Origin: Hamadaea sp.
Lineage (GTDB): Bacteria > Actinomycetota > Actinomycetes > Mycobacteriales > Micromonosporaceae
DNA length: 64,000 nucleotides
Assembly (NCBI RefSeq): GCF_013362815.1
Contig: NZ_JABFVK010000069.1
Location: forward strand, 22,497 to 86,496
Reading direction: 5' to 3'
Under the pieces are notes generated by a model. It saw only the letters and a program-made list of their open reading frames with translations, did no database searches and was not told where the DNA came from. The position numbers were made by a program, and so were the translations under genes. Shown here piece after piece: positions 57,962 to 64,000 of the stretch. Position 1 is the stretch's first letter; each line of letters begins with the position of its first letter.

Positions 57962-59332
57962 ATGACCCCGGTCCCCGGTTATCGCGACGCCCCCCTCACT
58001 CAGTTCCACAACGAGCCAACGGATCCGGACGAGGCCGAAGACTTCCTGCGGCGGTTGTACGCCGAGCAACCCAAGCTCGGCCTGGACACGCGTCTTGTGG
58101 CCGCCCGCGTCGAGCAGGTACGCGAACAGATCGACGCCCTGGGCACGTACGCGCACACGCGGGCGGAGCTGATCCACGGAGCCCGGATGGCCTGGCGCAA
58201 CTCCAGCCGGTGCATCGGCCGGCTCTACTGGAACAGCCTGGTCGTCCGCGATCTGCGCGGGGTGAGCGGCGTGGACGCCACCGCCGAGCACCTCGTCCAG
58301 CACCTGGAGATGGCCGCAGGCAAGGGCAAGAACCGCGGCCGCCTGCGGCCGGTCATCTCGATCTTCCCGCAGGCGGTGCCCGGCCGCCCGCGGACTCTAC
58401 TGTGGAACGAGCAGCTCATCCGCTACGCGGGCTATCGGGACGGCATCGGCGATCCCCTGTACGCCGACTTCACCGAAGCGGTCACCGAGCTCGGCTGGAA
58501 GGGCAAGCACAGCGCGTTCGACATCCTGCCGCTGGTGCTGCAGGAGCCGGGCCAGGAGCCGCGTTTGTTCGAACTGCCGGAGTACGCAGTGCTGGAGGTG
58601 CCGCTCAGCCATCCCGAGCTGCCCTGGTTCGCCGAGCTGGGCCTGCGCTGGCACGCCGTGCCGGCGATCAGCAACATGCGGCTGACGATCGGCGGGGTCC
58701 ACTACCCGCTCGCGCCCTTCTCCGGCTGGTACATGGGCACCGAGATCGGCGCGCGCAACCTCGCCGACGCCGACCGCTACGACCAGCTGCCCATCGTCGC
58801 GGCTCGGCTCGGCCTCGACACGACCCGCGAGTCCAGCCTCTGGCGCGATCGTGCGCTGGTGGAGCTGAATCGCGCGGTGTTGTGGTCCTTCGAGCGGGCC
58901 GGGGTGAAGATCGCCGACCATCACACGGAGTCGCGGCATTTCCTCACCCACATCGCGAAGGAGGAGAAGGCCGGGCGTGCGGTCCCGGCCGACTGGTCGT
59001 GGATCGTGCCGCCGCTGTCCGGCGGCGTCACGCCCGTGTTCCACCGCTACTACGCCGAGGCCGACCAGCGCCCCAACTTCTATCTCGACGAGAACGCCAA
59101 GGACCTGGCGCGCTGCCCTTTCCACGCCTCAGCCAGCGCCGCGGTGGCGTCGTCCGCGACCCTCTCGCTGCCCGCGCAACGCACTCGTGACCATCCAGCG
59201 GTACGCCCAGCGGCGCCGGCGTATGACGAGGTCACCCGGGAGGTCCCCGTCATCTCCGAGTCCCTGTCGTTGGGCGGACCCGACATCGCGCCGATGCGGA
59301 AGGGCTGGCTCCGCGGCAATCGCAAGGTCTAG
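57962..59332 (+). CDS. nos: Nitric oxide synthase, oxygenase domain (bacterial NOS)
   Basis: 456 residues. The haem-Cys segment is WRNSSRCIGRLYWNSL with Cys84, and the substrate Glu is in WYMGTEIGARN near residue 260. The pterin region WSWIVPPLSGGVTPVFHRYY is intact. It oxidises L-arginine to citrulline and NO, using reductases encoded elsewhere. Bacterial NOS is usually about 360-400 residues; here ~70 residues of low-complexity sequence follow FYLDENAKDLARCPF. ATG start 15 bases after the YhhN gene suggests one operon with the lipid genes. Roles known elsewhere are protection from oxidants and nitration chemistry. Confidence 0.95.
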   Translation: MTPVPGYRDAPLTQFHNEPTDPDEAEDFLRRLYAEQPKLGLDTRLVAARVEQVREQIDALGTYAHTRAELIHGARMAWRNSSRCIGRLYWNSLVVRDLRGVSGVDATAEHLVQHLEMAAGKGKNRGRLRPVISIFPQAVPGRPRTLLWNEQLIRYAGYRDGIGDPLYADFTEAVTELGWKGKHSAFDILPLVLQEPGQEPRLFELPEYAVLEVPLSHPELPWFAELGLRWHAVPAISNMRLTIGGVHYPLAPFSGWYMGTEIGARNLADADRYDQLPIVAARLGLDTTRESSLWRDRALVELNRAVLWSFERAGVKIADHHTESRHFLTHIAKEEKAGRAVPADWSWIVPPLSGGVTPVFHRYYAEADQRPNFYLDENAKDLARCPFHASASAAVASSATLSLPAQRTRDHPAVRPAAPAYDEVTREVPVISESLSLGGPDIAPMRKGWLRGNRKV

Positions 59333-59348
59333 CCTGACCTTCCGAGAT

Positions 59349-60002
59349 TCAGGAGAGCTGCGCCTTCTCCTTGGTCTGCTGGACGCGGCTGATCACGTCG
59401 TGCAGCGGCTTGGTCCCGCTGCCCACGATCAGGCCGGTGATGAGCGAGTCGATCCACACTGGAACGGCGTCCCACTGCGGGTTCTCCGCAAGCATGTGCA
59501 GGAGGTAGAAACCGCCGCTGGCCGACATGATCGTGGCGACGCCGGTGGCGAGGCCCCAGGCGATGATGCCCTTGTCCGCCTTGGCCTGCTCCAGGTCGGC
59601 CTTGGCCTTGGCGGCAGCGGCGGTGGTGCCCGCGCCGTTCTCCATCGCGGCCATCGCCCAGTCGTAACGATGTTGCGCGACTCGGCCCGGCATCCATCGG
59701 GTGAACGGCTCCAGTACGCGCTCCACGGCGGCGGTGACCACCACCAGTCCGGCGAAGATGGACCCCTCACTGGTGGCACGGAAGGTGTTCACCTGACCGT
59801 TCGACCAGATCACCCAGGCGGCGAGCAGGCCGCCACCGACCAGCGCCAAGCCGACTCCGAAGGCCCAGAGGTGCGCCGGCATCGTCGGGACCGCCGCCGT
59901 CTCGGCGTCGGCGGGCGTCTGGATCTGTTGCGGCGCGGCGTCCTTCGCGGGAGCCTGCTGCGGAATCGTGCCGGTACGCCGTACCACGGCCATCGTCGCC
60001 AA
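59349..60002 (-). CDS. Membrane protein of unknown function
   Basis: 217 residues. A Pro/Ala-rich N-terminal region is followed by three hydrophobic segments (LWAFGVGLALVGGGLLAAWVIW, FAGLVVVTAAVERVLEPF and GIIAWGLATGVATIMSASGGFY) and a C-terminal IDSLITGLIVGSGTKPLHDVISRVQ. The last motif, with a helix bearing G-S-G-T-K-P-L, recurs in actinobacterial membrane proteins of unknown role. TTG 60002 has AGAAGG 4 bases upstream; ATG 59993 is an alternative. It converges on the nos gene. Confidence 0.7.
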   Translation of the reverse strand: MATMAVVRRTGTIPQQAPAKDAAPQQIQTPADAETAAVPTMPAHLWAFGVGLALVGGGLLAAWVIWSNGQVNTFRATSEGSIFAGLVVVTAAVERVLEPFTRWMPGRVAQHRYDWAMAAMENGAGTTAAAAKAKADLEQAKADKGIIAWGLATGVATIMSASGGFYLLHMLAENPQWDAVPVWIDSLITGLIVGSGTKPLHDVISRVQQTKEKAQLS

Positions 60003-60128
60003 CCAGCCTTCTGTCGTCTGTCTTCGTCAGCCTTACTCAGCGCGGCGAGCCTAATGCCCGGCACCGACACTGCGGAAGGCCGCCGATTGTCGGGAACCCG
60101 GCGAAGGTGACGGAGAGTAATTCTTTCA

Positions 60129-60157
60129 TTGCCATATTTACAAACCTGCGCGATATG
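60129..60157 (+). promoter_or_regulatory. Possible promoter of the M4 protease gene
   Basis: TTGCCA (60129-60134), 17 bases, GATATG (60152-60157), in the most AT-rich part of the 263-base gap between the membrane protein and protease genes. The -10 is weak. Nothing else in this gap is recognisable. Confidence 0.3.
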
Positions 60158-60265
60158 AGCATCCTTCTGTTCAGCCGTCCTGGCCTACCGGCCCATCGAC
60201 GACTAACCCGGACGGACCGTGTCGAGACAACTCAGGCCCGGTCCGCCTGACCAAGGGAGGAAACC

Positions 60266-61807
60266 TTGTCCATCCGCCGGATCACCCCCGTCTTGGGTGC
60301 CGCGGTCGCCGGAGTGGCGCTGTTCGCCGCCACTTCGCCGGTGGCGATCGCCGCTCCTACCGCCCCAAGTCCGTTCGGCCGGGCCGTCGCCCAGCTGAAG
60401 AGTCACGCGGCCGCCGGTGCGTTCAGCGCCGGGCAGTCGTTCACGCTGCGGAACGTGCAGACCGACGCCGACGGCACCGAGCACGTTCGCGTCAACCGGT
60501 ACTACCAGGGCCTCCCGGTCCTGGGTGGCGACACCGTCGTCCACCTGGGCAAGGGCAACTCCTGGAAGGGAGCCAGCCACTCGTTGCGCGGTGGCCTGAC
60601 CCTGTCCACCACGCCATCGCTGTCGGCCGCCCAGGCCTCGGCCGCCGCCGTCGGCGCTTCGAAGGCGGCGTCATACCGGGTCGACGGTACGCAGCTCGTC
60701 GTCGACGCCGACGGAGCCGACACCGCGTTGGCGTACGAGGTCGTCGCGAGCGGGGTCGCCGCCGACAAGACGCCCAGCGAACTGCACGTGCTGGTCGACG
60801 CGAAGACGGGCGCGGTACGCGACTCGTGGGACGCGATCCAGACCGACGGCGTGGGTCACGGCTTCCACAACGGTGACGTCGCGGTCGGCACCGTGCTCAG
60901 CGGCGGCACCTACCAGCTCAACGACTCCGCCCGGGGCGGGCACAAGACGTACGACCTGTTCGGCGGCACGTCGGGCACCGGCACGTTGGTCACCTCGACC
61001 AGCAACGTCTTCGGCAACGGCACGCTGAGCGACCGCAACTCCACGGCGGTCGACGCCCACTACGGCGCGGCGATGACTTGGGACTACTACAAGAACACGT
61101 TCGGCCGCACCGGCATTCGCAACGACGGAGTCGCCGCGTACAGCCGGGTGCACTACAGCAGCGGCTACACGAACGCGTTCTGGAGCGACTCCTGCTTCTG
61201 CATGACCTACGGTGACGGCGGGACCGGCTGGACCCCGCTGACCTCGCTCGACGTGGCCGGGCACGAGATGAGCCACGGCGTCACGAGCAACACCGCGGGC
61301 CTGCGGTACAGCGGCGAGTCCGGTGGCCTCAACGAGGCCACCAGCGACATCTTCGGCACCCTGGTGGAGTTCTACGCCGGCAACGCCAACGACCCCGGTG
61401 ACTACCTCATCGGCGAGGAGCTGCGGACCACCGGCGTACCGCTGCGGTACATGGACAAGCCGTCCAAGGACGGTTCGTCCGCCGACTGCTGGTCCAGCTC
61501 GGTCAAGCGGCTCGACGTGCACTACTCGTCGGGTGTCGCGAACCACTTCTTCTACCTGCTGGCCGTCGGCAGCGGCACCTCCTCGTGGGGCACCAGCCCG
61601 ACCTGCAACGGCGCGACGATCAGCGGCATCGGCAACGCCAAGGCCGGAGCGATCTGGTACCGAGCGCTGACCGTGTACATGACCTCGCGCACGGCGTACA
61701 GCGGCGCGCGCACGGCGACCCTGTCCGCCGCCGCCGACCTCTACGGCGCCGGTTCGACCGAGTACGCCACGGTCGCGGCCGCCTGGTCCGCGGTGAGCGT
61801 CGCCTAG
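60266..61807 (+). CDS. Secreted M4 (thermolysin-like) metalloprotease
   Basis: 513 residues. A Sec signal (ITPVLGAAVAGVALFAATSP) leads to an FTP/PepSY propeptide (HVRVNRYYQGLPVLGGDTVV). The mature M4 domain has the zinc motif HEMSH near 333-337 and the third ligand in GLNEATSDIFG; RSSADCWSS-type and SGVANHFFYLLA segments complete the active site. It is a secreted neutral protease. The TTG start is supported by AAGGGAGGAAACC directly before it. Single gene with a terminator hairpin 14 bases past its stop. Confidence 0.95.
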   Translation: MSIRRITPVLGAAVAGVALFAATSPVAIAAPTAPSPFGRAVAQLKSHAAAGAFSAGQSFTLRNVQTDADGTEHVRVNRYYQGLPVLGGDTVVHLGKGNSWKGASHSLRGGLTLSTTPSLSAAQASAAAVGASKAASYRVDGTQLVVDADGADTALAYEVVASGVAADKTPSELHVLVDAKTGAVRDSWDAIQTDGVGHGFHNGDVAVGTVLSGGTYQLNDSARGGHKTYDLFGGTSGTGTLVTSTSNVFGNGTLSDRNSTAVDAHYGAAMTWDYYKNTFGRTGIRNDGVAAYSRVHYSSGYTNAFWSDSCFCMTYGDGGTGWTPLTSLDVAGHEMSHGVTSNTAGLRYSGESGGLNEATSDIFGTLVEFYAGNANDPGDYLIGEELRTTGVPLRYMDKPSKDGSSADCWSSSVKRLDVHYSSGVANHFFYLLAVGSGTSSWGTSPTCNGATISGIGNAKAGAIWYRALTVYMTSRTAYSGARTATLSAAADLYGAGSTEYATVAAAWSAVSVA

Positions 61808-61821
61808 GTTCCGTTCTCAAC

Positions 61822-61850
61822 GCGGCCCCTGGGACCTACCTGGGGGCCGC
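61822..61850 (+). terminator. Terminator of the M4 protease gene
   Basis: A perfect 8-base stem, GCGGCCCC (61822-61829) with GGGGCCGC (61843-61850), and a 13-base loop. Confidence 0.7.
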
Positions 61851-61881
61851 ACCTGTCGGTGGCGTACGCCAGAATGGCGCC

Positions 61882-62514
61882 GTGACCGAACGCCCCAAGA
61901 TTGCTCCCGAGTCCGGCCATGGCCTGGAACGCGTCATCTTCTTCTCCGACGCCGTCATCGCCATCGCCCTGACCCTGCTGGCCATCGAGCTGCCCGTGCC
62001 GAGCGGTGAGGACTGGGTCCACCAGCTCGGGGAGGAGAGCTCGGACTACGTGGCGTTCCTGATCAGCTTCGCCGTGATCGCGACGCTGTGGTTCAACCAC
62101 CACCGGATGTTCCAGCAGATCGCGCGGTTGACCTACGGCATGATCTGGCTCAATATCGTCGGCTTGTTCGCGATCGTCCTCATGCCGTTCGCCACCAAGG
62201 TGCTGACCGGGTTGGGCGACTATCCGGCCGGGCCGATCTTCTACGCCTGTGTCATGGTGCTGTGGGCCGTCGTCTGGATCCTGATGGCGCGGACGGCGAC
62301 CAGCCAGCGCCTCTGGAACGACGACGCGCCCACGACGGCTCCCGGCAACATGGTCTTCGGCGCGTCGGCGCTGCTCATCGCATTCGGCCTGTCGATTCCG
62401 ATCGCCTTCCTCAACCCGGACTGGGCGACCTACTTCTGGATCAGCGCTTGGCCGATCTCCACAGTCGGAATGCGGATCCGCCGCAGCCGTCTGGAGCGTG
62501 CGGCGGCTCAGTAG
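61882..62514 (+). CDS. TMEM175-type (DUF1211) potassium channel protein
   Basis: 210 residues with six membrane helices. The selectivity helix motif FSDAVIAIALTLLAIELPVP, with the FSD signature of the family, lies near residue 20. FAVIATLWFNHHRMFQQI follows. Bacterial TMEM175 proteins form tetrameric potassium-permeable channels. The GTG at 61882 is the first start before the conserved region; earlier frame lies in the upstream terminator. No partner gene is evident. Confidence 0.88.
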   Translation: MTERPKIAPESGHGLERVIFFSDAVIAIALTLLAIELPVPSGEDWVHQLGEESSDYVAFLISFAVIATLWFNHHRMFQQIARLTYGMIWLNIVGLFAIVLMPFATKVLTGLGDYPAGPIFYACVMVLWAVVWILMARTATSQRLWNDDAPTTAPGNMVFGASALLIAFGLSIPIAFLNPDWATYFWISAWPISTVGMRIRRSRLERAAAQ

Positions 62515-62562
62515 CATCACTGCGCGCACCCCCTCATCCCAAGTCGTCCCGGAAGGGAAGTC

Positions 62563-63603
62563 ATGGCCGACATCTCGCGCAGGTTCTTTCTGCGGCACCT
62601 GCGCAGCACCCCGACCAACTGGGTCCGCCACCACGCCAAGGGCAAGGTGAAGCGGGAAGGCGTCGGACTGTCGTTCTGGTACCGCCCGCTCACCGCGGTC
62701 CTCAGCGAGGTGCCGGTCGACGACCGGGAGCTGCCCCTGCTGTTCCACGCGCGGACAGCCGACTTCACCGACATCACCGTCCAGGCGACGGTCACCTACC
62801 GGGTGGAAACTCCCGCGGTGGCCGCGTCCCGCCTCGACTTCTCGATCAACCCGCGGACGGGCCAGGCCAGTTCCCGGCCGCTCGACCAGGTCGCGACGCT
62901 GCTGGCCGAACTGGCCCAGCAGCCCGCGCTCGACCTGCTCGCCCGGTTGCCGCTGGCCGAGGCGCTGACCGCCGGGATCTCCCCCGTACGCGAGGCGGTG
63001 TCGGCCGCGCTCGCCGACGACCCCCGGCTCGCCGACCTCGGCGTGGCCGTCGTGAGCGCCCGAGTAGTCGCCATCCGCCCGGAGCCGGAGCTCGAACGGG
63101 CACTCCAGACGCCGACGCGGGAAACCGTCCAGGCCGAGGCCGACCGCGCCACGTACGCCCGCCGCGCGCAAGCGGTCGAGCAGGAGCGTGCGATCGCCGA
63201 GAACGAGCTGCAGAACAAGATCGAGCTGGCCCGCCGGGAACAGCAGCTCGTGGAGCAGCACGGGGCCAACTCCCGTCGGCAGGCCGAACTCGACGCGGCC
63301 GCTCAGCTCGCTGCCGCCCAGGGCGCGGCGGAACGGGAGCGGGTGGCGGCGACGGCCCAGGCCGAGCAGGAGAAGCTGCTGGCCGAAGCACGGGCCAACG
63401 GCGTACGCGTCGTGGGGCTGGCCGAGGCGGAGAAGGAGGCCGCCCGGGTGAACGCCTATCGCGACTTGCCGCCCGGCGTACTGCAATCGTTGACGCTGAA
63501 GGAGTTCGCCGGGCAGCTGCCCGACATCCAGTCGCTCACCATCACGCCGGACGTCTTGACTCAGCTGCTCGCCAAGCTCTCGGGCGGCGCGGAAAGCCGA
63601 TGA
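62563..63603 (+). CDS. SPFH/Band 7 domain protein
   Basis: 346 residues. Residues ~20-190 are an SPFH domain (GVGLSFWYRPLTAVLSEVPVDDRELPLLFHARTADF, VTYRVETP, VREAVSAALADDPRLADLGV). A long helical coiled coil follows (AENELQNKIELARREQQLVEQ ... AERERVAATAQAEQEK) and a C-terminal LPDIQSLTITPDVLTQLLAKL. There is no N-terminal membrane segment, so association with membrane would be peripheral. Such proteins scaffold membrane microdomains. The stop overlaps the next gene by 4 bases. Confidence 0.9.
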   Translation: MADISRRFFLRHLRSTPTNWVRHHAKGKVKREGVGLSFWYRPLTAVLSEVPVDDRELPLLFHARTADFTDITVQATVTYRVETPAVAASRLDFSINPRTGQASSRPLDQVATLLAELAQQPALDLLARLPLAEALTAGISPVREAVSAALADDPRLADLGVAVVSARVVAIRPEPELERALQTPTRETVQAEADRATYARRAQAVEQERAIAENELQNKIELARREQQLVEQHGANSRRQAELDAAAQLAAAQGAAERERVAATAQAEQEKLLAEARANGVRVVGLAEAEKEAARVNAYRDLPPGVLQSLTLKEFAGQLPDIQSLTITPDVLTQLLAKLSGGAESR

Positions 63604-64000
63604 CGTACGGCACGCTCGCGCCCCGGGTAGTCGTCGTCTCCCGGCGCAGCGAGCTGGACGAGCTCCTCGATCGGCACGGTACGCGTGGCGCAGCGGGCTA
63701 CTTCCTGCGCCAACGCGGCCGCAGCCTGGACGAGGTGCAGGCGCGCCACGACGCGCTCGACGCTGCGCTGACCGAGGTGAGCGCCGCCATCCCGGCCGAC
63801 TGGCGACGCGGCGCGGTCGATCGGGCCGACCTTTCGCGTTTCCTGTTCAGCCCGGAGGACGTCGTCGTCGCAGTCGGCCAGGACGGACTGGTCGCCAACG
63901 TCGCGAAGTACCTCTCCGGGCAGCCCGTCGTCGGCGTGGACCCCGACCCCGGCCGCAATGCCGGCGTACTCGTCCGGGTGACGGCGGATGCCATGCCCTG
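63600..64000 (+). CDS. NAD-kinase-like protein (partial, C-terminus off window)
   Basis: The first ~133 residues are visible. After RVVVVSRRSELDELLDRHGTRGAAGYFL and a helical region, DVVVAVGQDGLVANVAKYLSGQPVVGVDPDPGRNAGVLV resembles the GGDGT nucleotide-binding loop and the following N-P/D-P motif of ATP-NAD kinases, with GQDGL in place of GGDGT. ATG overlaps the SPFH stop (ATGA), so the two are coupled. The rest lies beyond the right edge, so function stays open. Confidence 0.75.
   Translation, partial: MTYGTLAPRVVVVSRRSELDELLDRHGTRGAAGYFLRQRGRSLDEVQARHDALDAALTEVSAAIPADWRRGAVDRADLSRFLFSPEDVVVAVGQDGLVANVAKYLSGQPVVGVDPDPGRNAGVLVRVTADAMP

Noticed and set aside
61804..63486. 560-codon minus-strand frame
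   Set aside because: Antisense to TMEM175 and SPFH genes. No start site or domain.
1..64000. tRNA, rRNA, CRISPR array, insertion sequence, prophage
   Set aside because: I looked in all gaps. I saw no cloverleaf-like sequence, no regularly spaced short repeats, no transposase or integrase, and no phage structural genes.

Overview
The window is high-GC DNA (roughly 70% by eye) from an actinobacterium. GTG and TTG starts are frequent, genes overlap by 4 bases (ATGA/GTGA), and there are Tat-exported proteins, ROK-regulated sugar transport, BsaP-assisted biotin synthesis and several small families typical of Actinobacteria (DUF2277, DUF2630, DUF2795, DUF3152). The gene set and the abundance of GTACGC words fit Micromonosporaceae (Actinoplanes/Micromonospora-like), but that is inference. 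I see no rRNA, tRNA, CRISPR array, insertion sequence or prophage. The window reads as ordinary chromosome with accessory pockets.

Layout. 1-3 kb: sugar ABC transporter (permease cut by the left edge, double ATPase) with a ROK regulator and a candidate operator. 3.2-5.3 kb: a three-gene operon for a cysteine-rich double-psi-barrel protein, a Tat-exported partner and a MauE-like redox membrane protein. 5.3-7.5 kb: YaaA, a Nudix hydrolase and a lysozyme-like wall protein behind a CRP-like site. 7.8-13.7 kb: small conserved proteins, an AAC(3)-family acetyltransferase, a GH20 hexosaminidase and a flippase-like membrane protein. 13.8-18.2 kb: a giant gene encoding about 13-14 WD40 blades fused to a membrane KAP P-loop NTPase, followed by a DUF2795 gene. 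18.4-26.1 kb: an ion transporter, a class A beta-lactamase-like protein, secreted proteins, and a PGM1-like ATP-grasp ligase with a SnoaL-like protein and a membrane protein. 26.3-34.6 kb: LemA, an M48 protease, membrane proteins, a P-loop kinase, a thiamine-binding protein, a degenerate-looking glycosidase and a RecQ-phosphoribosyltransferase fusion.

34.7-47.9 kb: an AhpD-like protein behind an ECF41-type promoter, an M6 secreted protease, a HAD phosphatase, a PAC2 protein, a four-gene amino-acid/keto-acid catabolic operon diverging from a P450 across a palindromic operator, and a DUF3152 metalloprotease-like lipoprotein. 48-53.2 kb: an aspartate/alanine module (AspT exchanger, aspartate 4-decarboxylase with a histone-H1-like tail, second AspT). 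53.2-56.3 kb: bioF-bioD divergent from bioB-bsaP. 56.4-59.3 kb: a fatty-acid-hydroxylase-type enzyme, a YhhN lysoplasmalogenase-like protein and a bacterial nitric oxide synthase. 59.3-64 kb: a membrane protein, an M4 protease, a TMEM175-type channel, an SPFH protein and a truncated NAD-kinase-like gene.

A recurrent non-coding theme is seven long inverted repeats in three sequence families. All contain GATCA and all sit just after the 3' ends of genes, mostly between convergent genes. They look like dispersed terminator-type elements, and one has supplied the stop codon and C-terminus of its neighbour. The most promising protein systems are the WD40-KAP NTPase, the barrel/Tat-partner/MauE operon, the aspartate module with its basic tail, and the ether-lipid pair beside nitric oxide synthase.
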